DNA from: a bacterium
GTDB lineage: Bacteria; Patescibacteriota; Microgenomatia; Woykebacterales; RBG-16-39-9b
DNA: 8,150 nucleotides
Assembly (NCBI GenBank): GCA_030690175.1
Contig: JAUYHE010000021.1
Location: forward strand, 1 to 8,150
Direction: 5' to 3'
Shown one piece after another: positions 4,427 to 8,150 of this stretch; position 1 is the first letter of the stretch, and each line of letters opens with the position of its first letter. The notes under the pieces were generated by a model. It worked only from the letters and a program-made list of their open reading frames with translations. It was not told where the DNA came from and did not search any database. A program made the position numbers and the translations under genes.

Positions 4427-4455
4427 TTGACAAACTTGACAAGCTATGTTATAAT
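4427..4455 (+). promoter_or_regulatory. Perfect consensus sigma70 promoter of the rightward operon
   Basis: TTGACA (4427-4432) and TATAAT (4450-4455) are both exact consensus hexamers with the optimal 17-base spacing. A second TTGACA (4436-4441) lies in the spacer because the 9-base word ACTTGACAA is tandemly duplicated (4426-4443). Transcription would start near 4462, only about 3 bases before the ATG at 4465. Confidence 0.9.
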
Positions 4456-4464
4456 ACACACAAT

Positions 4465-4608
4465 ATGAATATACTTAAACGTTACTTAAAAAGAGTGAGA
4501 ATAAGCAAGGCCAATAAGCGATATTATAAGGAGTATGGGTACTCACGCAAGGTCACAGTCAAAGAATTCGGGGAGGTCATTGGGTTTCTAACATTACCAA
4601 GAAGGTAA
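4465..4608 (+). CDS. Small basic protein, 47 aa, probably leaderless
   Basis: The first ATG after the perfect promoter opens a 47-codon frame ending at TAA 4606-4608. The product is strongly basic (NILKRYLKRVRISKANKRYYKEYGYSRK), with a short hydrophobic end (VIGFLTLPRR). There is no ribosome site, and the expected transcription start is about 3 bases before the ATG, so translation would be leaderless. The charge suggests binding to nucleic acid or to a host protein, but no family is recognised. It ends 9 bases before the next gene. A non-coding leader for the membrane-protein gene is the alternative, but a clean basic frame beginning exactly where the transcript should start favours a real gene. 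Confidence 0.6.
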   Translation: MNILKRYLKRVRISKANKRYYKEYGYSRKVTVKEFGEVIGFLTLPRR

Positions 4609-4617
4609 ACCAACATT

Positions 4618-4824
4618 ATGAAAAAAACAACCATCATTATCTTAACCCTAGCCTCTTTATATCTTGCCTTACACTTCGGCCGACTGTATGAATACCGGAA
4701 TACTCAAGAGGCCATAGACAACGCCATGGAAAAACGTCTGGCGACTTGTCTTGACCGCGACTATAATTTTACCCCTTCCGACTGGTGTCTGTACGGTCAG
4801 GGGGGTTATGAGGTAAAACCATGA
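4618..4824 (+). CDS. Small membrane-anchored protein with a Cys pair, 68 aa
   Basis: The N terminus is MKKTT followed by a hydrophobic span (residues 5-20, IIILTLASLYLALHF), so the protein is a signal-anchored or secreted peptide with the rest probably outside the membrane. The exposed part is helical at first (YEYRNTQEAIDNAMEKRL), then has Cys44 and Cys57 flanking DRDYNFTPSDW, a likely disulphide loop. No lipobox is present. The stop overlaps the next start (ATGA, 4821-4824). The ribosome site is weak (AGAAGG, inside the end of the upstream frame). The 43-residue gene at 5670 has the same layout. Small anchored proteins of this sort may act at the cell envelope, but no specific role is shown. 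Confidence 0.75.
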   Translation: MKKTTIIILTLASLYLALHFGRLYEYRNTQEAIDNAMEKRLATCLDRDYNFTPSDWCLYGQGGYEVKP

Positions 4825-5393
4825 ATAATCAACTTTGCGACTATTGCGTAAACGAAACCAAAAAAGCAAGTTTCAGTTTCGAGAACGGGCAAGGCCAAAT
4901 AAAATACATCTGCAAGCCGTGCTTCAAGTCAAGTTTTTGGGGGAGATGGTTAAAAAATAACCATATCCACTTGACCGCTCTTGACAGTAAAGATGTCCGG
5001 CGCTACAACTTACCTCTTGACCATAAGTATAGCTTAATCAGTATCGAATACACGGGGTCACTTTTAGACGGCGGTGGTTCGGCTTGTGAAAACTGCGGGA
5101 AGCTCATTGTCAATATAGCTACCGTTAGAACTGAAGAAAACAAGATATACCATATCGGAACCGACTGCGCCGAAACGTTGTCTTTTACCGACCACAACGA
5201 CTTCTGGAAAGTACGGGAAGCGCAAGCCCGTCACGCTAAACTCATGGGATACGCAAGGAAAGTTAAAAAAGCCCAGGCCGAAGGCGTGAAGGTCACAAGC
5301 GAAGTTCAAGAGGGCACCACGACTATACTTTTTAATGGCGTATGGCAGTATAGGGTTAAAACCGATATTTTTAACCGATATTTTAAAATTTAA
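4821..5393 (+). CDS. Double zinc-ribbon protein, 190 aa
   Basis: An intracellular zinc-binding protein. A first four-Cys ribbon is formed by Cys6-x2-Cys9 and Cys31-x2-Cys34. A second, Cys89-x2-Cys92 with Cys116 and possibly His111, sits in CENCGKLIVN...YHIGTDCAETL, a pattern I associate with uncharacterised phage proteins that pair a CxxCG knuckle with a later 'G-x-D-C-A' turn. The C-terminal third is a helical Lys/Ala-rich stretch (REAQARHAKLMGYARKVKKAQAEG) followed by beta strands. The start overlaps the preceding stop (ATGA) with GAGGT just upstream. The last 11 codons are affected by a 13-base tandem duplication that changes the C terminus. Binding of nucleic acid is likely but unproved. 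Confidence 0.8.
   Translation: MNNQLCDYCVNETKKASFSFENGQGQIKYICKPCFKSSFWGRWLKNNHIHLTALDSKDVRRYNLPLDHKYSLISIEYTGSLLDGGGSACENCGKLIVNIATVRTEENKIYHIGTDCAETLSFTDHNDFWKVREAQARHAKLMGYARKVKKAQAEGVKVTSEVQEGTTTILFNGVWQYRVKTDIFNRYFKI
5360..5385 (+). repeat. 13-base tandem duplication at a gene end
   Basis: AACCGATATTTTT (5360-5372) is followed at once by AACCGATATTTTA (5373-5385), identical in the first 12 bases. The period, 13, is not a multiple of three, so the second copy is read in another frame and supplies the last residues NRYFKI of the zinc protein. Without one copy the frame would end at the TGA of 5398-5400. Confidence 0.75.
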
Positions 5394-5396
5394 ACT

Positions 5397-5549
5397 ATGA
5401 ATAAGAATCAGACCTACACACGCACTAGTTTTAATTTTTGTTATCCGGTAAACGAGGTAAAAGCCAAAAAAGAACTTGACCGACTTGACGAGATAATCAA
5501 AGACTTAAAAAAAGAGGCCGAAGCCAAAAAGCAGTTTTTCATACTATAA
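5397..5549 (+). CDS. Small coiled-coil protein, 50 aa
   Basis: A 50-codon frame starting 3 bases after the zinc-protein stop and ending at TAA 5547-5549. Residues 1-18 are polar and aromatic (NKNQTYTRTSFNFCYPV). Residues 19-46 form a charged helix with heptad-like Leu/Ile spacing (VKAKKELDRLDEIIKDLKKEAEAKK), a likely short coiled coil, and the protein ends QFFIL. There is no ribosome site of its own, so expression probably depends on reinitiation from the gene before it. Before the tandem duplication described at 5360-5385, the two genes would have overlapped as ATGA, which supports a real coding frame. Function unknown. Confidence 0.6.
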   Translation: MNKNQTYTRTSFNFCYPVNEVKAKKELDRLDEIIKDLKKEAEAKKQFFIL

Positions 5550-5596
5550 GCTGAAAAACGAGCCTCTACAATGCCCTACACGGGCAAGAAAACAAA
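5533..5596 (+). other. Hairpins at the end of the coiled-coil gene
   Basis: GTTTTTC (5533-5539) pairs with GAAAAAC (5552-5558) across the stop codon of the 50-residue gene. TGCCC-TACAC-GGGCA (5572-5586) forms a second small stem. No U-run follows, so this is not a typical terminator. AACGAGC at 5556-5562 recalls the tail of the element at 6286-6333, but the rest does not match. Confidence 0.3.
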
Positions 5597-5604
5597 AAGC
5601 TGAT

Positions 5605-5673
5605 ATGTTACACCTTATACATAAAATCAATCTAATTAAAGATATTATAGCTTTACTTTTTAGCAAGCCATGA
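5605..5673 (+). CDS. Possible 22-residue leader peptide
   Basis: A short frame (MLHLIHKINLIKDIIALLFSKP) whose stop overlaps the start of the 43-residue gene as ATGA. It is hydrophobic with a few basic residues and could be an amphipathic membrane peptide. No ribosome site is visible. The only support is the overlap arrangement and the lack of a ribosome site for the next gene, which would need a coupled upstream frame. Could be chance. Confidence 0.25.
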   Translation: MLHLIHKINLIKDIIALLFSKP

Positions 5674-5801
5674 AGTCAAAAACTATTCTCATTATTTTAG
5701 CTTTAATCGCTTATTGCTTTTTGCTTAATGCTAGGTTAAACGAAACCGAGGCGAGCCGGTGTCAAGTCTGGCACTGGCAATCATGCCCAGAAGGGAAGTG
5801 A
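5670..5801 (+). CDS. Small membrane-anchored protein with a Cys pair, 43 aa
   Basis: Starts MKSKT, followed by a hydrophobic span (ILIILALIAYCFLL, residues 6-19), then a short polar part NARLNETEASR and a C-terminal loop with Cys31 and Cys39 flanking QVWHWQS. The layout (basic start, one membrane span, short exposed tail with two cysteines and tryptophan) matches the 68-residue protein at 4618 although the sequences barely align. Tyr precedes Cys16 where a lipobox needs a small residue, so it is not an obvious lipoprotein. No ribosome site is seen; translation may be coupled to the frame at 5605. It ends 6 bases before the next gene, whose ribosome site (AAGGGAAG) lies in its last codons. Function unknown. 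Confidence 0.55.
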   Translation: MKSKTILIILALIAYCFLLNARLNETEASRCQVWHWQSCPEGK

Positions 5802-5807
5802 TAAAAA

Positions 5808-6284
5808 ATGAATTTTACTGATGCTCAATTTTTGACCAAAAAAGAGAAAGAGTTGACCTATAAACAATGGGTTAGTTTTATAAACTGGCTTGCTGATAGC
5901 GAAAGATCAAAAGAAACGATCGGCTCGGACTATGGCGGGGAGATTGACCCGAAGGGATACCGACTTTTTACTGATAGGGTTTATAAACATTTGAGCCTAC
6001 ATTGCGGGTTTATAGCGCATTACAATCGGGCTGGGTTTTTTGGAACATATTTTAATAGTGGAATTGATACCGAAACATTTTTTAACAATCTGATAAATAA
6101 CGGAGGATATGGCGATACGCAAGACTTAACGCAAGCGATGATTGCCTACCATCAAACAAAAAAAGACAGAATAGCGGGTAACGTATTAAGTGAAGTAGAC
6201 GACAAGGTTGCTTTGCTTGAAGAATGCGTAAAACGCGCAAAAACTGACCCAGAATTTGCTAAAGAATTTTTGAGATCACTTTGA
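5808..6284 (+). CDS. Hypothetical protein, 158 aa
   Basis: An unrecognised cytoplasmic protein. The N-terminal 30 residues form a helix rich in Lys, Glu and Trp (LTKKEKELTYKQWVSFINWLADSE). The centre is aromatic and Gly/Asn-rich (KHLSLHCGFIAHYNRAGFFGTYFNSGIDTETFFNNLINNGGYGD) and looks like a compact fold, perhaps a binding site. The C terminus is a charged helix with alternating Glu/Lys (SEVDDKVALLEECVKRAKTDPEFAKEFL). The ribosome site AAGGGAAG precedes the ATG. The stop TGA lies within TTTGA, directly followed by the first interleaved-repeat element, as in the other copies. The compact aromatic core suggests a real conserved protein, but I can offer no function. Confidence 0.75.
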   Translation: MNFTDAQFLTKKEKELTYKQWVSFINWLADSERSKETIGSDYGGEIDPKGYRLFTDRVYKHLSLHCGFIAHYNRAGFFGTYFNSGIDTETFFNNLINNGGYGDTQDLTQAMIAYHQTKKDRIAGNVLSEVDDKVALLEECVKRAKTDPEFAKEFLRSL

Positions 6285-6285
6285 C

Positions 6286-6333
6286 GGCTTGCGAGTGGTT
6301 TAGAAGCGCAAGCCTCTAAACCGCTAACGAGCT
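6286..6333 (+). promoter_or_regulatory. Interleaved inverted-repeat element, copy A
   Basis: Between two genes. Arm 1 GGCTTGCG (6286-6293) pairs with CGCAAGCC (6307-6314), 8 pairs. Arm 2 AGTGGTTTAGA (6294-6304) pairs with TCTAAACCGCT (6315-6325), 11 pairs including one G-T. The arms alternate 1-2-1'-2', the order of an H-type pseudoknot, with only 0, 2 and 0 bases between them. The tail AACGAGCT follows, then the ribosome site of the next gene. Full pairing of both stems at once looks too tight, so a switch between two hairpins is also possible. Confidence 0.75.
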
Positions 6334-6353
6334 ACAAAAAGGAGGTGAGAAAT

Positions 6354-6947
6354 ATGCAGATAAAATTGAATACAAATTTGGTACCACTTTTTAGCGGGAC
6401 GTATGAATCACGCTGGGAAGTGTCCGAATACAATGAGGAGGGAACCGAGGAGGTTGAAGTTGACTATGAGCAGGTTGACTTGATGGAATCCATAGCCGGG
6501 GTATATCAGAAAAACGCCGGGTATATATTGAGCGAACTCAATTGCGCGTTTATAAAAAAGCTAACCTTTGACGGGACGTTTGAATCCCCACGGGAGTACA
6601 ATTTTAAAACTGATGTCCTTGATTTTACAATTGAGGTAGTAAAGACAAAACTTCTGAATACTTTGAAATCATTGAAAAATGACAAAAAGTTTGAGGAGTT
6701 TTTGCGTGAAAACTATACGTCCTATGATGGATTTATGAGCTTTACTCCCAACAATTACCCGGATTTATACAATGAAATCACCGGAGAAGGTCGGGAGTTT
6801 GAACAGGCAATCGGAGCATTGATAACATACCTTGCAAAGTCAAACATAACAGAGCACGGCGGGTACAGTATTGAGGAGATGATACACGAAGACTGGCAGG
6901 GCAATGGGTACAATGGGTTGTCTTATTCAATAGTTGAATTTGCTTAG
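6354..6947 (+). CDS. Acidic phage-type protein, 197 aa
   Basis: The start is set at ATG 6354, 8 bases after GGAGG. An in-frame GTG at 6345 overlaps the ribosome site and is rejected. The protein is acidic. It opens with NTNLVPLFSGTYESRWEV and a Glu-rich segment (NEEGTEEVEVDYEQVDLMESI), followed by a core with PREYNFKTD at about 82-90. The 'S-P-x-x-Y-N-F-x-T-D' string is one I recall from uncharacterised phage proteins that also carry an N-terminal 'G-x-Y-x-S' strand, but I cannot give them a function. The second half is helical (LDFTIEVVKTKLLNTLKSL) and ends with a Gly/Asn-rich tail. Negative charge would suit a DNA mimic or protein inhibitor, which is speculation. It is flanked by copies A and B of the repeat element. 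Confidence 0.75.
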   Translation: MQIKLNTNLVPLFSGTYESRWEVSEYNEEGTEEVEVDYEQVDLMESIAGVYQKNAGYILSELNCAFIKKLTFDGTFESPREYNFKTDVLDFTIEVVKTKLLNTLKSLKNDKKFEEFLRENYTSYDGFMSFTPNNYPDLYNEITGEGREFEQAIGALITYLAKSNITEHGGYSIEEMIHEDWQGNGYNGLSYSIVEFA

Positions 6948-6953
6948 TTTGAG

Positions 6954-7007
6954 CCTTGCGAGTGTCGTTTTGCTACCGCAAGGGGTAAGACGGCACTAAC
7001 GGGAGCT
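6954..7007 (+). promoter_or_regulatory. Interleaved inverted-repeat element, copy B
   Basis: Arm 1 CCTTGCG (6954-6960) pairs with CGCAAGG (6977-6983). Arm 2, 6961-6973 (AGTGTCGTTTTGC), pairs with 6985-6997 (GTAAGACGGCACT preceded by G), 13 positions with three G-T pairs. The order is again 1-2-1'-2' with a 3-base loop. The tail AACGGGAGCT (6998-7007) is followed by the strong ribosome site of the 103-residue gene. Compared with copy A, both stems keep pairing although the bases differ. Confidence 0.75.
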
Positions 7008-7027
7008 TAAGAAAGGAGGTGAGAAAA

Positions 7028-7339
7028 ATGAGAATAACAAACAATAAATTTATGCTACGGGAGTTAAAAGCTAATAATCCCGCTTGGTTCAGTATCGGCA
7101 ACAAAAGGTTTTTCCATGATCGACAATACTTTTTCATGTATAGCGGAAAAACTGGCAATCCTTACCTAGTACGATCAACTTATGCCTGGACTGATATGTT
7201 CGGTGATACCGCTAGGCTCCACTATCGGGTTAATGAAATAGTGGAAAACAAGGAAAAAACAGGATACGAAGTGGGGAATTTACTTGATGATCAATTCGAA
7301 ACATTAAGCGAAGTTAAAAAGTGGTTGGGAAGTATTTAA
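7028..7339 (+). CDS. Hypothetical protein, 103 aa
   Basis: The ATG at 7028 lies 8 bases after the excellent site AAAGGAGG; the in-frame GTG at 7019 is inside that site and is not used. The protein is basic and aromatic in its first half (MRITNNKFMLRELKANNPAWFSIGNKRFFHDRQYFFMYSGKTGNPYLVRSTYAWTDMF), which reads as alternating beta strands. It ends in a helix (FETLSEVKKWLGS) of the type that closes many small phage alpha/beta proteins, where a beta sheet is packed by one C-terminal helix. I do not recognise the family. It is preceded by element copy B, and its stop is followed by a short purine-rich gap carrying the ribosome site of the next gene. Confidence 0.75.
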   Translation: MRITNNKFMLRELKANNPAWFSIGNKRFFHDRQYFFMYSGKTGNPYLVRSTYAWTDMFGDTARLHYRVNEIVENKEKTGYEVGNLLDDQFETLSEVKKWLGSI

Positions 7340-7368
7340 AAAGTCTTAAACGAGAGGGGGTGAGAAAT

Positions 7369-7689
7369 ATGCAAAACGAAAATATAAACATCTGGACTGC
7401 TGGGGCTTTAAGTATCCATAAACTATTTAAACCAGAAAACATAACCGACATTATCGAACTGATAAAAATAGGCAAAAAGTTGAGGCGCTTTTACACTAAT
7501 TCCTGCAACGGCTACAATTGGGAAAAAAACGATAGACTGGCGGAAAAATGGGAGAAAAAAGCGGAGGTTATAGCCAAAAGAATAAAGGCTAAAATCTTTT
7601 TTCAGACCGACCCACGGGGAGCTACGATATATCTTGACAATAAACCTATTAAACTGAATGCCTATACACGTGCGGTTTGCTTAGTTTGA
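7369..7689 (+). CDS. Conserved-type phage protein with TDPRG motif, 106 aa
   Basis: The start is ATG 7369, 8 bases after GAGGGGG; the open frame reaches further upstream but would overlap the preceding gene. The N-terminal half holds CNGYNW (about 44-49) within a helical charged region (KLRRFYTNSCNGYNWEKNDRLAEKWEKKAEVIAKRI). The C-terminal half has KIFFQTDPRGATIYLD (about 73-88). This combination, a 'C-N-G' element, a helix and then 'F-Q-x-D-P-R-G-x-x-x-Y/L', is one I remember from small proteins widespread in phages of many hosts, all uncharacterised. That supports a phage origin for the window. The final codons CLV and the TGA stop come from the conserved 28-base block shared with copy B of the repeat element. 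Confidence 0.8.
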   Translation: MQNENINIWTAGALSIHKLFKPENITDIIELIKIGKKLRRFYTNSCNGYNWEKNDRLAEKWEKKAEVIAKRIKAKIFFQTDPRGATIYLDNKPIKLNAYTRAVCLV

Positions 7690-7741
7690 GCCTTGCGAGT
7701 GTCTTTGTCAACGCAAGGCGACAAGGACACTAACGGGAGCT
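7690..7741 (+). promoter_or_regulatory. Interleaved inverted-repeat element, copy C
   Basis: Arm 1 GCCTTGCG (7690-7697) pairs with CGCAAGGC (7712-7719), 8 pairs. Arm 2 AGTGTCTTTGTC (7698-7709) pairs with GACAAGGACACT (7720-7731), 12 pairs with one G-T, around the loop AA. The tail AACGGGAGCT (7732-7741) holds the only ribosome-site candidate (GGGAG) for the next gene, 8 bases before its ATG. In copies A and B a separate GGAGGTG site follows instead. Confidence 0.75.
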
Positions 7742-7746
7742 TAAAA

Positions 7747-8001
7747 ATGAGAATTTTAAAAGGCGGTATGCTTGAAAAAGCCAAACAATTAAAAAAGCAA
7801 GGTAAATTCACTGGTTTTGTCAATATCGAACCAGATTATATTGACTATGCGGAAACAATCGCTTCCCGCTTGTGCTTAAACCCTTACAAGGTGGCAAAAT
7901 TGCTTAAAGGTCTGGATAGAAAACCAACGAGGGCTTACGGCAAATTTTTTGAATTATACCCGACTGAAAACGACAAAATTTTGGCAGTTATCAACTTTTA
8001 A
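7747..8001 (+). CDS. Hypothetical protein, 84 aa
   Basis: The ATG at 7747 is chosen because GGGAG of the preceding element lies 8 bases upstream. The frame is open further 5' to 7693, but that would run through element copy C. The protein starts with a basic helix (MRILKGGMLEKAKQLKKQGKF). It continues with TGFVNIEPDYIDYAETIASRLCLNPYKVAKLLKGLDRKP, which could form a helix-turn-helix-like bundle (ETIASRLCLNPYKVAKLL), and ends in a beta-type tail YGKFFELYPTENDKILAVINF. DNA binding is possible but not supported by a known family. Its start codon is the one most directly placed under control of the folded element. Confidence 0.7.
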   Translation: MRILKGGMLEKAKQLKKQGKFTGFVNIEPDYIDYAETIASRLCLNPYKVAKLLKGLDRKPTRAYGKFFELYPTENDKILAVINF

Positions 8002-8025
8002 AGTCTTAGAAGGAGGTGAAAAATT

Positions 8026-8150
8026 ATGACAATATATGGCTTAGACATACCAAACGACAGTGCATTTTGGGACGAGGTAAAACTTAGAGCTATGAATAAT
8101 TATGGGGACTGGGAAGCTAAAAACATTGGACTTGCCATAGCACATATTTT
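8026..8150 (+). CDS. Partial hypothetical protein (first 41 residues)
   Basis: Starts at ATG 8026, 9 bases after AGGAGG, and runs off the right edge without a stop. The visible part, beginning MTIYGLDIPND and followed by a helix with AFWDEVKLRAMNNYGDWEAKNIGLAIAHI, is too short to place. The intergenic words AAAGTCTTA (8000-8008) plus a GGAGGTGA ribosome site also precede the gene at 7369 (AAAAAGTCTTA at 7339-7349), so these two starts share another, simpler leader design without the interleaved repeats. Confidence 0.65.
   Translation, partial: MTIYGLDIPNDSAFWDEVKLRAMNNYGDWEAKNIGLAIAHI

Noticed and set aside
5003..5309. Minus-strand open frames inside the zinc-protein gene
   Set aside because: They are antisense shadows of a well-supported gene with intact Cys motifs and have no ribosome sites.
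6345..7027. GTG start codons at 6345 and 7019
   Set aside because: Both GTGs are part of the GGAGGTG ribosome-binding site; the ATG 9 bases further on is correctly spaced in each case.
6286..7741. Repeat elements as integron attC sites
   Set aside because: The cassette-like spacing is suggestive, but the GTTRRRY/RYYYAAC core pair is not present at the ends and the arms interleave rather than nest.

Overview
The window looks like part of an uncultivated phage or phage-plasmid genome, with small, tightly packed genes arranged in two divergent clusters. No rRNA, tRNA, CRISPR or metabolic gene is visible. Most proteins are short and of unknown function. The recognisable ones are a ParB/Spo0J-like partition protein, an HNH endonuclease with an extra zinc knuckle, several Cys-rich zinc-binding proteins, and small phage-type proteins. 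TGA and TAG both act as ordinary stops, so standard code 11 fits. Strong GGAGGTG ribosome sites and sigma70-type promoters point to a bacterial host. A Patescibacteria (CPR) host is possible but cannot be shown from the sequence.

Left cluster (1-2520, minus strand). One promoter (2551-2579), with a palindrome in its spacer, drives a winged-helix-like protein, the ParB-like protein, an Arg/Gly-rich-tail protein, a 25-residue membrane peptide, a C2H2-like zinc protein, two unknown proteins and a zinc protein that leaves the window. Junctions are ATGA overlaps, TAAATG contacts or short gaps, so this is a translationally coupled operon.

Middle (2521-4092). A compact minus-strand unit at 2608-2758 has its own promoter, a folded body and an intrinsic terminator, and looks like a small RNA gene. 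A plus-strand HNH endonuclease follows, apparently leaderless. Then about 0.9 kb (3147-4092) lacks a convincing gene. It holds hairpins, pyrimidine tracts, a G-rich run and palindromes, and the strand composition switches there. It is a candidate origin or control region.

Right cluster (4093-8150, plus strand). Two near-consensus promoters sharing the word TGACAAGCTAT start it. It encodes small unknown, membrane and zinc-binding proteins.

The most striking signal is a family of three intergenic elements (6286-6333, 6954-7007, 7690-7741). Each has two interleaved complementary arms in pseudoknot order, compensatory changes between copies and a shared AACG(GG)AGCT tail, placed just ahead of a ribosome site. 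They look like cis-acting RNA switches or pseudoknots distributed between genes of one operon, and possibly spread as cassettes.
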